The notes: a model not told the origin generated them from the sequence alone. A stretch of DNA of 44,351 bases from Flavipsychrobacter sp. (GCA_016786665.1 JAEUVZ010000046.1:1-44351); one strand, 5' to 3'. Positions 1-10,908 are shown, counted from the first letter of the stretch. Numbers and translations are program-made.

Positions 1-1534
1 CATAAAAAAGGTTCAGGTCCTGGCTGCTGAGCGTATCGGTCTTTACGTAGGTGATATTGATAGGATACAGCTGATGCTCGCGTCTTATATCTTCCCTCCA
101 GTTGTAACCATAGGACAGCTTGTAGGATATTATCCGCAGCAAGTCTGACTGTGCTTCCAGGCTGGCCCCCGCTTTTATGAATGTGCGGGGCATAAAGCTA
201 CCATTTACCCTCGGCCTGAAGAAAGGAACCAGCAGCCGCGGGAAAGCCACGCTTGTCTCTATTCCTCCTTCGTAGATATCGGGGCGCCGGTTGCGGCCGG
301 ATGTGGCAGCACCGCTAACATTACTAGCGCCGCCATACTGCACCTCGTAGCCTCCATTCAGCTTTACGGTAAACTCCTCCGCACCCCTGAATGTATTGCG
401 GTTCTTCCAGCTGATGCTTCCCTGGGTACCGACCCGGCTGTCGTTCTGCGTCATAGCGCCAATCTCAAAGCGGATAGATTTTTTGGGGTAAGGAGTCAGG
501 TAATAATGTACGTCTAGTATCGAATCGTTTACCGGTTCAAACCGGTTTTTAACGAATTTAAATACGTTGAGGTTTATCAGCCGGTTCAGCGTAGTGTTGT
601 GGTCAGTTCTGTTGTACTCATCGCCCGGCTTGAAATGCATGGTGTATGCAAACACCGATGGGCGGAAACGCTTGCGGGTATCTACTACCTTGTAGCCTTC
701 ATAGTCTACAGCGTCCGCCTTATTAGTATCCAGGTTAGAGCCCCGCAATCGGAAGTTGGGATATATATACACGTTGCGGATGTTGTAAATGTTGTACATC
801 TCCTCCGCTACTTCATCATCGTCTTTCAGGGTAACGTACAAATTTACCTTGCTATCGCCTATAGAGGTATCGGCCTTTATCAGCAGATAGTCGGCCTTAA
901 AGTAATAGTACCCTATCTCCTTCAGTTGCTTGTCTATCCGTTCCCGTTCTCCTTTTATGAGGTCCAGGTTATAGGGGGCTCCGGGTTTTAATAGTGTGCT
1001 TTCTCTCAGGCTGTAAATATCTTCCGCCAGGGTAGAGCTGCTGTCGTTCCGGAAGATCGTTTCGTTGATGATGTATTGTTTGCCTGTCTGAACCCGGAAA
1101 ATCGCTTTTGTCTTCTTGCGTTTTGTCTTCAGCTCACCCGTAATAGCTGGATAAAAAAAACCTCTGTTCTGCAATGTATTAGCCAATATCTTCCGGTTCA
1201 TTTCCATATCTACCGTACTGGTAAGCACGGGTGGTTCCCCATTCTTTTCCTTTAGGCGATACAAGATCCCTTTTTCTTTATTTCGCGCCACATGGGTATA
1301 GATGGCCAGGCGGAAACGTATACCCAACAACTTTGAGTTAGGCTGAGGTCGAACTGATTTTGACAAGTCGTTCTCCAGCACGTTTCGCTGCTTCCGGGTA
1401 GTCTCTCCATCTTCTATGGATACAGAACTACCGGTAAACAGGGATTCTCCCGCCGGCAAATGTTTCACGTTACTACAGGCGGAAACCACCAGCAATAGTG
1501 TGAATAAAAAAAGTAGCTTGGTATGTTTCGTCAT
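1..1534 (-). CDS. tamL: TamL-type Omp85 outer-membrane lipoprotein (3' end off the window)
   Basis: About 511 residues are visible; the C-terminal end of the barrel lies beyond the left edge. The start ATG at 1534 overlaps the tamB stop codon (ATGA), so the two genes are translationally coupled. The N terminus is a lipoprotein signal: K-rich start, hydrophobic LLFLFTLLLVV and lipobox VSAC with Cys20. It continues with POTRA-like repeats (for example NRKILANTLQNRGFFYPAIT) and then strand-rich barrel sequence such as SIRFEIGAMTQNDSRVG. This is the arrangement of the lipidated TamA/BamA relatives found next to tamB in Bacteroidota. Known for the family: Omp85 proteins insert or export envelope components together with the periplasm-spanning TamB. 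Inferred: this protein is the outer-membrane partner of the adjacent TamB. A generic BamA-like surface antigen is the alternative. Confidence 0.88.
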   Translation of the reverse strand, partial: MTKHTKLLFLFTLLLVVSACSNVKHLPAGESLFTGSSVSIEDGETTRKQRNVLENDLSKSVRPQPNSKLLGIRFRLAIYTHVARNKEKGILYRLKEKNGEPPVLTSTVDMEMNRKILANTLQNRGFFYPAITGELKTKRKKTKAIFRVQTGKQYIINETIFRNDSSSTLAEDIYSLRESTLLKPGAPYNLDLIKGERERIDKQLKEIGYYYFKADYLLIKADTSIGDSKVNLYVTLKDDDEVAEEMYNIYNIRNVYIYPNFRLRGSNLDTNKADAVDYEGYKVVDTRKRFRPSVFAYTMHFKPGDEYNRTDHNTTLNRLINLNVFKFVKNRFEPVNDSILDVHYYLTPYPKKSIRFEIGAMTQNDSRVGTQGSISWKNRNTFRGAEEFTVKLNGGYEVQYGGASNVSGAATSGRNRRPDIYEGGIETSVAFPRLLVPFFRPRVNGSFMPRTFIKAGASLEAQSDLLRIISYKLSYGYNWREDIRREHQLYPINITYVKTDTLSSQDLNLFY

Positions 1535-4500
1535 TCTTTACGCGCTGTAGTTGTTCCTGCCGTGTTTACTTCCTTCTTCTTCTCTTCGGTCCGTTGTTCC
1601 TTCTTCAGATTGCGGTTACGATTCCTCCTGAATAAGTGAGCAAAGCGATTATAGTCCATGCTGATAATGAAATTCAGCCCTGTTTCCGTAACAAAACCCT
1701 GCAGTGCTCCTTCATCGTAAGCCCTTCGGTAAGCCCTTACCACATAACGTCCATCCGTACTAAGGTTATAGTCTGCTGCCAGGTTGCCGGGTATGTAGCT
1801 GGTGTTCTGGTTTGCATTGCCCGACTGTGGGCCTTGCAATTCAAAGTCGTTGCCAATAGTTACCCGAAGGCGGTCGTTGAGCAGGCTCTTGGACGCGTTC
1901 ACGCTGAGGTCAGTCCTATCTCTTTTTGAACCGGTGGTATAGTCCTCTGACTGCGCAAGGTCTACTGAAATGTCAATGCCCTTTACAAGGTCGCTGGCAA
2001 ACTTGTTCAGCTGTTCTCCCAAAAAACGGCTGACACTTTGCTTGGCCGTATATGCCAGGCCCCCACCTGAATTGCTAGAGAATGGATCGTCGGAAACAAA
2101 CCTATTGAGCAGCAGCACCGCAAACACCTGCTTGGTGAGTTCAGACGTATCAAGCCTTACCTGAGCCAGTTTGCTTCGTACCAGCTCCAACTGATCGGGC
2201 GTCATCCGGTAGACCTTATCTTCCGGTAGCTCTATATCAAACGTAATGGCTGGCTGCATGATCTTGCCTCTCAACAGCAATTGTATATCAAATGGTAAGC
2301 GCTGCTTGTAATAATTCAACTGCGCCGGGTCGGGCACCTGGCGCTCTACCAGGTCGTAAGAAGCGATATTGGCCACATATACCGCTGTAATGTTCACATC
2401 CGCATCCAGTGGGTCGCCCGCAAATACTATAGTGCTTCCCGGCTGTATGCGGAATTTGCGTTTAATAAAGCTATAATTGAGCTGGTAGGCGCCGTCTTCA
2501 ATGGTATACGCGCCCGCCAGGGTTACCTTGCCATCATTACCCACATTGGCATTAAGCGCCGCTTCCCCTTTTACGTTTACAAAGTCGCCGGTTGCTTTAT
2601 CGATAACCATGCTAAACGCCGCTTCCTTATCAACAGAGAGCGTTACATTGATGTTGGAGCCGGGCATCAGGCGGAACAATGCCGTGTCTTCCGCCTTCTT
2701 AACCACCGGCAGGTATTGAGTGGAATCGCTCATGTTCACAAACTCCACTATTCCCTCCGTGCTTACAATGGTGGGGTCGCTTTGCGGCGACACTACTGTA
2801 AGGTCGGTGCCCTTTAGTACACTTACCTTACCATCTACATTGGGTTTCGTAGGCGTTCCGTGAATCCCTATATCGGTTGTCAGGAAGAGCTTCCCATAAA
2901 ACAAGTCGTTGTCCTTAGCCTCTGAGTTAAGCACCTGCCAGTTGCGTGCATCTACATTCAGGTTCATCTCCATGGTGCGCAGCGCAATACTGCCATCTAT
3001 GGTACCCTTGTTGCCAACGCTATCAAATATTTTAAACTGGTCGAAATCTATTACATCCCCATTGAAGTTGATGCGCTCTGATGGCATTTTGAAACGGGCG
3101 TTCAGCATGCTGATAGTGGTTACCAGGTTATCGGTATATATCTGCCCGTTCACCAATGGTTGTTTTGTTGTCCCTTTCAGAGCCAGCTCCCCTTTCAAAC
3201 CTCCGGAACTGTTCTTTATCTGCTTCTGCGCTATCCCTTCAAACCGCTTCAAATCCAGCTGCCGGATATTCAACAGGAAGTCAAAGTCATTACCCCTTAC
3301 AGGCTGGGTATAATAGTTGCCGTTAAGCGCTATGTCATTACCCAACCCGTCAATTTTCATATCTACCGCTACCGTATTGGGTGTTTGTGTATTGGCCTTC
3401 ACACTTACGTTCCCTACCGTATCGCCCATTACAGAAAGGTTCCGCACCTGGACATCTCCGGTGATTACGGGTGCCTGCTGCAGGTTCTCCGCTACCACCT
3501 TCCCTCCCAGCACGCCATTGGCCAGGTTAGTATCCTTGCTGATAATATTGGTGAAATTCCCGATGACAAAATTGTTCATCTCCACGTTCAGCGGAGCGGA
3601 TGGGTCAGGCGTTTCGCTATTGATGGTGATGGACTGACCAGAATTATTAATGCCGAAATTCTGAACATAAAAACCATTGTCGCCAAAAATGATCTTGTTC
3701 GGGCTTAGTACATTCCACTCGTCGTAGTCCAGCTTCAACCCCGGCAGCATGGAAATTTCCCGCTCGTTATCCTGCTGCTGCATATTGGCGGCTATCACAA
3801 AGCGTTCTGTCCGGGATGAATCGGCAATGCTAACGCGGGTAGTGAGCACATTGTTGCGGATGTCTCCCGCAACCTTTGCAAACCAGAACTGTAAACTTCC
3901 TTGCTCCAGCCGGTCTACAGTCACCTCGTAGTTCAGCGACGAGTCGGCACCCGTTACGGTAGCTTTACCATTCTCAATGGTAGTACCGGCATACTCTACC
4001 CTGGGCATAGTAGCCTCCAGGCGCAGATTCCGGGTATCAAGCCCCGCTTCTATGTGTATCGAATCCAGGAATTCAAGCCCCGGCAGAATCCCGTGCAGTA
4101 TTGGCCGGTCTCTCACGTCTGCTACCAACGACAAATCGTAGGTACCAATAGCCGTATCTGTTACCGATTTCTCAGCTTTCGCTACCAGGCTGTCTTGTTT
4201 TGCTACCGTGCTGTAGTGGCGGCTGATATGCTCCTGAAGCACATCGCCGGCACGGGTAAGCGGTATATGCCCCGTGATGCGCGCCACCAAGGCATCAAAA
4301 TTCAGGAAGATATTCTGTCCCGAATCTACTGATGGCCGGGATACCACCACGAAACTGTCGGTAGCATAGCGCTGGCCATTGGCCACAATGAGCGGGTCTA
4401 ACCAGGTAAGCGAAAAGTTGGGGTAATCAGGATTCAGTTCAGGAGCATCAATATGTATTTTGCCCCGGGTACGGAGTTCTGACTCGTACAGGTTCAATGC

Positions 4501-6621
4501 CTGGAAATTGATGCTGTCTATATTGATGTCTCCTTTCGCGGAAACATATTCTCCACCCAGGTCGGCCTGGCCATTAATGTGCAGGCGGGCGTTAGGATCT
4601 TCAGAATTCAGGCGGATGTTGGCTACTTTGCTGGTTACATCTCCGGATATATTCACGCTATGGTAGTCATATCCCTTGAACTGCGCCTGTGATATACTGG
4701 CATCTATCACGGCGCTCATGGTGTTCATATCAAAGCCGGTACCTGTAGCATTCAGCATTGCGGTAACCACGCCCATCAGTGTATCCTGCCGGAGGATACG
4801 GCCGATATTCAGTTTGTCGGTACGCACCTGCATCGCGTATTGCTCTTTCCCTTTGCCAGGAGACATCAGCAACTTGCCATCCAGGTACACATTGCCATCG
4901 GAAGTGAATATGGTGAGACCCGGAGTCTGGTAGTCCATTACCCCACCTGACACACGCCCTGTAACGCCAAACCTATCGGGTATGCGCACCTGTGCCGTTG
5001 TTTCCCGAGGTACAAAGCCGTTAATATCTGCTGCGGAAGATGCCATCTTCACGATGTTCAGGTCGTAAGCCAGCCTGCGGGAATCGGCCACGTTGCGAAG
5101 CGTTCCGCTCAGGTCTACTTCAGTACTGCCCAGGCCTGCAAGAAATAAGCGCTGTATCTCCAGGGAACGAAGCGAACCCTCCAGAATTGCTTCCAGGTCC
5201 AGGTGTCCGTTTCGGTTGCTTCGCAACACATCCTGCGACGCCAGGGAAGGAACAAACAACAGTACATCATGAATCCCTATGCGGCTTTTTACCAGGTTGG
5301 TCTTTACCGTCATTACATTGGGGTCGCGCTGCATGGCCTCCGTAGATGGCCATCCCACCTCCGCATAGTCGCGAAGTATTGTTTCAGAAGTCTGTAGAAA
5401 CAATCCATTCAGTACTGCGCCTCGTGGGTGATAAATGAAATCGGTTTTAAGCTCCCGGAGTTCCAGCCCGGAACTTTCACTAAGGGCTATGTGCGCTATA
5501 TTTCCCGCAATAGTATCACCGGTAAACACTATCGCTTTTGCCTCCAGGGCCAGGTTCTTTACATCAAGGTGTGCATAATCAATGCTTCCTTTCTGGCGGG
5601 GCATATTGTCGTTATCCATTGCAAAGTGGATATCTGATAGACCGATATCCGCTACACGAACCTTCCAGTTACCCTGCTCCAGAGTGTCAGCAACCTCTTT
5701 TGCCGTTTCTTCCATTTTGGCGGGCGCAACCGATGTTTTACCCATCCATATACGGGCGGTAGTTTTCTGTAGTTGTAGTTTCTCAATATCTACTACCTGC
5801 CCGGCCAGGTCTATTTTCTTTGGCCTGGCATGTAAGTGGCCCACTTCATAGCCCATCTTCATTTTATTCAGCACATCGTCTGATGAAAAGGATACGTCCT
5901 TTAACTTCAGGTCGTCTACAGCCAGCTGAATGGGCGCTGATGCCGTGGTGTCTTCCGGTTCAGGCGGCAGATAAGAGGTATCCATGACCATGTTAGCGTG
6001 CAAGCCCTCCACTTCCAGGTCACGTACATGAAATTTCATTTTAACCGGGTCAAACTCCCGAAGGCGCAAATCCAGCTTACCCAGGGTGAGCCCGAAACGG
6101 CTTCCACCGGTATAGTCGTCAAAACGGAAACGTATGTCCGCCAGTTCTACCTTATTTACATCAAACGTAAGTGAAGAAGTGTCGTTGGCCTCTTTAACTT
6201 CTTCCGGCTGGTCAGTCTCCTTACCCGCGAAGGCATCTATAATATAACCAAAGTTGAAAGCGGTATCCGGAGCGTTGCGGTAAATGTGGGCGTTCACGCC
6301 GGTGAGTTCCAGCTTGCTCACCTCTACCTTACTGCTGATGAGCGCCAGCATATTTACATTTATCTTCAGCTTACCTACCCTTAGCAAGGTATCGTTCGCC
6401 TGGTCTTTAAATAGTACGTCTTCCAGGGATATTACTTTAGGCAAGCCATATCCCAGTTTGCCAATGCGTACTTCCGTCTTTAGCTTGTCTGCAAGGAATT
6501 TTTCCGCCTTGCCTCTTACAAACTCCTGGCCCGACGAGGTATTGAGCCACACCACCACCAGCAGTATTATCAGTAATAAGCTACCTACCGTGTAACCGGC
6601 TATTTTTAAGACTTTGCGCAT
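1531..6621 (-). CDS. tamB: TamB/AsmA-like translocation and assembly module protein
   Basis: A 1696-residue protein. Residues 5-27 form a single N-terminal membrane anchor (VGSLLLIILLVVVW), followed by the AsmA-like segment GKAEKFLADKLKTEVRIGKL. A very long run of beta-strand repeats comes next, and the C-terminal 400 residues resemble the DUF490/TamB domain. The protein ends in a strongly basic, low-complexity tail (RRNRNRNLKKEQRTEEKKK). Family knowledge: TamB is anchored in the inner membrane, spans the periplasm as a hydrophobic beta-groove and is implicated in phospholipid transport and outer-membrane protein assembly. Its stop overlaps the tamL start by 4 bases. A weak -7-like sequence (TAGTTTTT, 6639-6646 minus) lies just upstream. 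Length is typical of Bacteroidota TamB, which exceeds the 1259 residues of the E. coli protein. Confidence 0.93.
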   Translation of the reverse strand: MRKVLKIAGYTVGSLLLIILLVVVWLNTSSGQEFVRGKAEKFLADKLKTEVRIGKLGYGLPKVISLEDVLFKDQANDTLLRVGKLKINVNMLALISSKVEVSKLELTGVNAHIYRNAPDTAFNFGYIIDAFAGKETDQPEEVKEANDTSSLTFDVNKVELADIRFRFDDYTGGSRFGLTLGKLDLRLREFDPVKMKFHVRDLEVEGLHANMVMDTSYLPPEPEDTTASAPIQLAVDDLKLKDVSFSSDDVLNKMKMGYEVGHLHARPKKIDLAGQVVDIEKLQLQKTTARIWMGKTSVAPAKMEETAKEVADTLEQGNWKVRVADIGLSDIHFAMDNDNMPRQKGSIDYAHLDVKNLALEAKAIVFTGDTIAGNIAHIALSESSGLELRELKTDFIYHPRGAVLNGLFLQTSETILRDYAEVGWPSTEAMQRDPNVMTVKTNLVKSRIGIHDVLLFVPSLASQDVLRSNRNGHLDLEAILEGSLRSLEIQRLFLAGLGSTEVDLSGTLRNVADSRRLAYDLNIVKMASSAADINGFVPRETTAQVRIPDRFGVTGRVSGGVMDYQTPGLTIFTSDGNVYLDGKLLMSPGKGKEQYAMQVRTDKLNIGRILRQDTLMGVVTAMLNATGTGFDMNTMSAVIDASISQAQFKGYDYHSVNISGDVTSKVANIRLNSEDPNARLHINGQADLGGEYVSAKGDINIDSINFQALNLYESELRTRGKIHIDAPELNPDYPNFSLTWLDPLIVANGQRYATDSFVVVSRPSVDSGQNIFLNFDALVARITGHIPLTRAGDVLQEHISRHYSTVAKQDSLVAKAEKSVTDTAIGTYDLSLVADVRDRPILHGILPGLEFLDSIHIEAGLDTRNLRLEATMPRVEYAGTTIENGKATVTGADSSLNYEVTVDRLEQGSLQFWFAKVAGDIRNNVLTTRVSIADSSRTERFVIAANMQQQDNEREISMLPGLKLDYDEWNVLSPNKIIFGDNGFYVQNFGINNSGQSITINSETPDPSAPLNVEMNNFVIGNFTNIISKDTNLANGVLGGKVVAENLQQAPVITGDVQVRNLSVMGDTVGNVSVKANTQTPNTVAVDMKIDGLGNDIALNGNYYTQPVRGNDFDFLLNIRQLDLKRFEGIAQKQIKNSSGGLKGELALKGTTKQPLVNGQIYTDNLVTTISMLNARFKMPSERINFNGDVIDFDQFKIFDSVGNKGTIDGSIALRTMEMNLNVDARNWQVLNSEAKDNDLFYGKLFLTTDIGIHGTPTKPNVDGKVSVLKGTDLTVVSPQSDPTIVSTEGIVEFVNMSDSTQYLPVVKKAEDTALFRLMPGSNINVTLSVDKEAAFSMVIDKATGDFVNVKGEAALNANVGNDGKVTLAGAYTIEDGAYQLNYSFIKRKFRIQPGSTIVFAGDPLDADVNITAVYVANIASYDLVERQVPDPAQLNYYKQRLPFDIQLLLRGKIMQPAITFDIELPEDKVYRMTPDQLELVRSKLAQVRLDTSELTKQVFAVLLLNRFVSDDPFSSNSGGGLAYTAKQSVSRFLGEQLNKFASDLVKGIDISVDLAQSEDYTTGSKRDRTDLSVNASKSLLNDRLRVTIGNDFELQGPQSGNANQNTSYIPGNLAADYNLSTDGRYVVRAYRRAYDEGALQGFVTETGLNFIISMDYNRFAHLFRRNRNRNLKKEQRTEEKKKEVNTAGTTTARKE

Positions 6622-6695
6622 GTATGTGTAGACTATATAAAAACTATACCGTTAAGGATGAGCTTATATTATCATAAAGATAATTCAATTAGGAA

Positions 6696-7379
6696 TTAGC
6701 TGATGCGGCGTTCCCTGGTAGCCTGTACCCACTCTTCCCGCCCGCAAATGGTACAGGTATGTTTACCCAGGTCATTCATATATTCGGTATAGCCACAATA
6801 CCTGCAAGAGTAGTGTGCCGGGTGGTCTATTATTGCTATTGACTGCTTGAACTCTTCGGGTAAAATTGGCAGGCCCCACAATACCTGGTCATCCTCGTAA
6901 TAGAAAACACTGATATTACCGTTCGTTTCCATTATAGCCGCCCTTATCTGTCCTAACTGGGAAATGCTGTAATTCCGCAACTCGGCAAAAAACTCATCTG
7001 CCGCCAGCGACTCGTGCTTAAACGCATGATAACAGAAGCGGCCCTCCTTCACCAGGTAGACGGGCTCCCCTTCTACCGCTTTTTCAAATCGCTCGCTCCT
7101 GTTCAGCAATCTCATCACCAGCTTGTAAATGATGATAATGGTGGCAAAAACCACAAAAGCCGTCAATATCCCTACCTCCTGGTAAAACATTGGGTCCCCT
7201 GCTGCTGAGCCCATGGAAATGATAATCACCAGTTCAAAAACAGACAACTGCTTTACACCGCGCTTGCCCAGCAGGCTGATGGCGACGATAACGGCAATGA
7301 ACATTACCGACGTTCTCAGCAGCACTTCCAGCAGAAAGGAAAAATGCTCTTCTCCGAGCAGTATCTTTTTAATATCCAT
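6696..7379 (-). CDS. DUF421 (YetF/YcaP-like) membrane protein with C-terminal zinc ribbon
   Basis: A 227-residue protein. Three hydrophobic segments sit at about 16-38, 46-62 and 70-91. A cytosolic DUF421 domain follows (about 95-185), with the family pattern EGEPVYLVKEGRF and LRNYSISQLGQIRAAIMETN. The last 40 residues carry two CxxC knuckles, Cys192/Cys195 and Cys209/Cys212, in the contexts SCRYCGYTEY and HTCTICGREEW, which look like a rubredoxin-type zinc ribbon. Family knowledge: DUF421 proteins such as B. subtilis YetF are membrane proteins of poorly defined role, linked to sporulation or stress. The zinc ribbon suggests nucleic-acid, metal or partner binding, which is inference. It stands alone between the icmF terminator hairpin and tamB. 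Confidence 0.85.
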   Translation of the reverse strand: MDIKKILLGEEHFSFLLEVLLRTSVMFIAVIVAISLLGKRGVKQLSVFELVIIISMGSAAGDPMFYQEVGILTAFVVFATIIIIYKLVMRLLNRSERFEKAVEGEPVYLVKEGRFCYHAFKHESLAADEFFAELRNYSISQLGQIRAAIMETNGNISVFYYEDDQVLWGLPILPEEFKQSIAIIDHPAHYSCRYCGYTEYMNDLGKHTCTICGREEWVQATRERRIS

Positions 7380-7393
7380 CCGGGCTTAATATA

Positions 7394-7424
7394 TTAATGG
7401 CACACTGCAAAAGTGTGCCATTAA
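7394..7424 (-). terminator. Hairpin at the end of icmF
   Basis: A perfect 13-bp stem (TTAATGGCACACT and its complement) with a 5-base loop lies between the icmF stop and the start of the DUF421 gene. It has no uridine tract, so termination here may need a factor. Confidence 0.65.
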
Positions 7425-7452
7425 CTATCCTTATTAGCCGCAGGGCCGGATG

Positions 7453-10400
7453 TTACATATTTCTCCTGTACTGTCCGCCTACTTCAAAAAGGGCCTTGGT
7501 TATCTGCCCCAGTGAGCAATATTTTACTGTCTCCATCAGTTCCTCAAAGATGTTCTCGTTGTGAACCGCTTTTTGTTGAAGTGCTTTGAGCATTTGCTGG
7601 CCTTTATCGCCACTGCGCTGCCAAAGGTTCTGAACGGTTTTAATCTGGAATTCTTTTTCTTCCGTGGTAGAACGTATCACTTCCTGCGGAATAACCGTAG
7701 GCGAACCCTTTGAGCTCAGGAAGGTATTTACCCCAATGATAGGATACTCCCCGGTATGCTTCAGTGTTTCGTAATAGAGGCTTTCTTCCTGTATCTTGCT
7801 ACGCTGGTACATCGTCTCCATGGCACCGAGTACACCGCCGCGTTCCGTAATGCGGTCAAACTCGGAAAGCACCGCTTCTTCTACCAGGTCAGTAAGTTCT
7901 TCTATAATGAAAGAGCCCTGGAGCGGATTTTCGTTTTTAGCCAGGCCAAGTTCTTTGTTGATTATCAGCTGTATGGCCATTGCGCGGCGAACACTTTCTT
8001 CAGTAGGCGTGGTGATGGCCTCATCGTAAGCATTTGTATGCAGGGAGTTGCAGTTATCGTATATCGCGTAGAGCGCCTGCAAGGTGGTACGGATATCGTT
8101 GAAGTCAATCTCCTGTGCATGCAGGGAGCGGCCGGATGTCTGGATGTGGTACTTGAGCATTTGCGACCGCTCATTGCCACCATACTTAAACTTCATCGCC
8201 TTGGCCCAAATACGGCGCGCCACCCGGCCTATCACACTATACTCAGGGTCTACACCGTTGCTGAAAAAGAAGGACAAGTTAGGTGCAAAATCGTCTATAT
8301 TCATTCCACGGCTGAGGTAATACTCTACGAACGTAAAGCCATTGGAAATAGTAAACGCGAGTTGCGATATCGGGTTGGCCCCGGCCTCAGCAATGTGGTA
8401 ACCGCTAATGGAAACGGAATAAAAGTTACGCACTCCTTTGTCTATAAAGAACTGTTGCACATCTCCCATTACCCGCAGCGAAAACTCGGTAGAGAATATA
8501 CAGGTGTTCTGGGCCTGATCTTCTTTTAATATGTCGGCCTGCACGGTTCCGCGCACCGCCTGCAGGGTTTCTGTCTTAATCTTCTGGTATACATCATGCG
8601 GTAGCACCTGGTCACCAGTTACCCCCAATAGCAGCAGGCCAAGCCCGTCGTTACCTTCGGGAAGGGAACCATCCGCCCCGCCACCAAAAGTGGAAGGATT
8701 GTATGTAGGGCGGCTTAATCCCTTTTCGGCGTATATAGCTTCTATCTTCTTGTTCACCTCGTCTACCAACCCGTTGGCGCGAATGTACTTCTCACATTGC
8801 TGGTCTATAGCCGCATTCATAAAGAAGGCGGTAATTGTTGGGGCCGGGCCATTGATGGTCATAGAAACCGATGTTTTCGGGTCGGCCAGGTCAAAACCCG
8901 AATAGAGCTTTTTAGCATCGTCGAGGCAGCACACGCTTACGCCGGAGTTGCCTACCTTTCCATAAATATCCGGGCGATGGTCGGGGTCCTGCCCGTAAAG
9001 GGTCACACTGTCGAAAGCGGTACTTAGCCTCTTTGCCGGCATACCCAGCGATACATAGTGGAACCGCTTGTTAGTGCGCTCAGGTCCACCCTCGCCGGCA
9101 AACATTCGGGTAGGGTCTTCTCCTTCGCGCTTAAAGGGATATATACCCGCGGCATACGGAAACTCTCCCGGGAAGTTTTCGGCAAGCGCCCATTGCAGTA
9201 TCTCGCCCCATGCTTCAAACTTAGGCACTGCTACCTTTGGTATCTGCGAGTGTGAGAGTGATTCGGTATGTGTTTTTATTTTCAGTTCCTTATTACGCAC
9301 TTTAAAGGTGTAATACTCACCCATGTACTGGGCTTTCTTCTCCTCCCAGGTTTCCAGCAGTATCTTGTTCTTGGGGTCAAGGTCCAGCTCGGTTTTAGCA
9401 TACACTTCCTGCAGCGTTTTTATCAGCCGGTCCTTATCCTCAATATCCTGTCCTTCTATAGTCTGTATCGTTTTGCTGATACCGAACAATTTCTGTGCAA
9501 CACTTGCCTGGTCTTTCGCCCACTTATCGTACTTACGGTTGTTCTCCGATATTTCGCTCAGGTAACGGGTACGAGCCGGAGGGATGATGTATATTTTTTC
9601 GCTCATCTCGTCGGTAATGGTAAATTCCGACTGGAGCTCGGTGCGCCCAGTCTTCTTTACCACTACATCCATCAGCGACTTATACATGGTATTGGTACCG
9701 GGGTCGTTGAACTGAGAGGCGATGGTACCGTACACCGGCATTTCATCCACATTTTTATCAAATAATTTGTGATTGCGCTGAAATGTCTTTTTTACATCCC
9801 TCAGTGCGTCCATTGCACCACGCTTATCAAACTTGTTTATAACTACAATGTCGGCGAAGTCCAGCATATCTATTTTCTCCAGCTGGGTGGCCGCACCGTA
9901 TTCCGGCGTCATTACATACAAATTCAAATCGCCGTAGTCGGTTATCTGTGTATCGCTCTGGCCTATGCCCGAAGTTTCCAGTATAATCAGGTCAAAGCGC
10001 GCTGCCTTCAGGATATTAACCGCATCTATGATGTACTTAGATACCGCCAGGTTACTCTGGCGGGTAGCCATAGAGCGCATGTACACTCGAGGGTTGCGTA
10101 TTGCATTCATCCGGATACGGTCTCCCAGCAGCGCACCACCGGTTTTCTTTTTAGAAGGGTCTACTGATATTATCCCGATGTGCTTCTCCGGGAAATCGAG
10201 CAGAAAACGACGAACGATTTCATCTACCAAAGAACTCTTACCGGCACCGCCCGTACCGGTGATGCCCAATACTGGTGTTTGCGACTCGCCCGCCTGCTCC
10301 TTCACCCTGGCCAGCATGGCCTGGGTTTCGGGCATATCATGATAGTTCTCCGCGGCTGATATCAATCGCGCTATCGATTTTGCTTCTTTATCTCCTATGT

Positions 10401-10878
10401 GCCCTATCTCCCCATTCAATACATTCCCTACAGGAAAGTCACTCTGCTGCAGCAGGTCGTCTATCATCCCCTGCAGCCCCATTGCACGACCATCGTCGGG
10501 AGAATAGATACGTGTAATACCGTATTGGTGCAGCTCTTCTATCTCCGAAGGAAGTATTACGCCGCCGCCGCCGCCAAAAATCTTTATGTGCCCGCACCCC
10601 CGCTCGTTCAGCAGGTCGTACATGTACTTAAAATATTCATTGTGCCCACCCTGGTAGGAAGTGATAGCGATAGCATTGGCATCTTCCTGTATGGCACAGT
10701 CTACTATTTCCTGTACACTTCTGTCGTGGCCCAGGTGAATCACCTCGGCGCCGCTTGCCTGCATCACCCGTCTCATGATATTAATAGAAGCGTCGTGCCC
10801 GTCGAAAAGGGAAGCGGCCGTTACTATTCGTACTTTATTCTTAAGGCTAAGCGATGGACTGGTTTCTGTTGACATCAT
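7453..10878 (-). CDS. icmF: Fused isobutyryl-CoA mutase IcmF (cobalamin dependent)
   Basis: An 1141-residue protein from the ATG at 10878; ATG 10875 is equally possible. An in-frame TTG at 10911 is rejected because it lies inside the -7 box TAACTTTG. Domain order: B12-binding domain at about 15-150 with the DGHDAS motif (axial His28) and GGGGG; G3E chaperone GTPase at about 200-430 with P-loop GTGGAGKSS (208-216) and NKFD (348-351); linker; mutase TIM barrel from about 550 to the end. Substrate-contact residues can be read: Phe581 in [11 protein letters not shown] and Gln789 in KEDQAQNT. These are the Phe/Gln pair of IcmF rather than the Tyr/Arg pair of methylmalonyl-CoA mutase. Reaction: isobutyryl-CoA to n-butyryl-CoA, using the built-in GTPase for cofactor handling. 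Transcribed alone. Confidence 0.93.
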   Translation of the reverse strand: MMSTETSPSLSLKNKVRIVTAASLFDGHDASINIMRRVMQASGAEVIHLGHDRSVQEIVDCAIQEDANAIAITSYQGGHNEYFKYMYDLLNERGCGHIKIFGGGGGVILPSEIEELHQYGITRIYSPDDGRAMGLQGMIDDLLQQSDFPVGNVLNGEIGHIGDKEAKSIARLISAAENYHDMPETQAMLARVKEQAGESQTPVLGITGTGGAGKSSLVDEIVRRFLLDFPEKHIGIISVDPSKKKTGGALLGDRIRMNAIRNPRVYMRSMATRQSNLAVSKYIIDAVNILKAARFDLIILETSGIGQSDTQITDYGDLNLYVMTPEYGAATQLEKIDMLDFADIVVINKFDKRGAMDALRDVKKTFQRNHKLFDKNVDEMPVYGTIASQFNDPGTNTMYKSLMDVVVKKTGRTELQSEFTITDEMSEKIYIIPPARTRYLSEISENNRKYDKWAKDQASVAQKLFGISKTIQTIEGQDIEDKDRLIKTLQEVYAKTELDLDPKNKILLETWEEKKAQYMGEYYTFKVRNKELKIKTHTESLSHSQIPKVAVPKFEAWGEILQWALAENFPGEFPYAAGIYPFKREGEDPTRMFAGEGGPERTNKRFHYVSLGMPAKRLSTAFDSVTLYGQDPDHRPDIYGKVGNSGVSVCCLDDAKKLYSGFDLADPKTSVSMTINGPAPTITAFFMNAAIDQQCEKYIRANGLVDEVNKKIEAIYAEKGLSRPTYNPSTFGGGADGSLPEGNDGLGLLLLGVTGDQVLPHDVYQKIKTETLQAVRGTVQADILKEDQAQNTCIFSTEFSLRVMGDVQQFFIDKGVRNFYSVSISGYHIAEAGANPISQLAFTISNGFTFVEYYLSRGMNIDDFAPNLSFFFSNGVDPEYSVIGRVARRIWAKAMKFKYGGNERSQMLKYHIQTSGRSLHAQEIDFNDIRTTLQALYAIYDNCNSLHTNAYDEAITTPTEESVRRAMAIQLIINKELGLAKNENPLQGSFIIEELTDLVEEAVLSEFDRITERGGVLGAMETMYQRSKIQEESLYYETLKHTGEYPIIGVNTFLSSKGSPTVIPQEVIRSTTEEKEFQIKTVQNLWQRSGDKGQQMLKALQQKAVHNENIFEELMETVKYCSLGQITKALFEVGGQYRRNM

Positions 10879-10908
10879 AATATCTTGATTGCCGGAATTA
10901 CCGGGTTG

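Noticed and set aside
7756-8529. Long plus-strand frame opposite icmF (257 residues)
   Set aside because: Antisense shadow: no signal, motif or promoter, while the icmF frame has clear family motifs.
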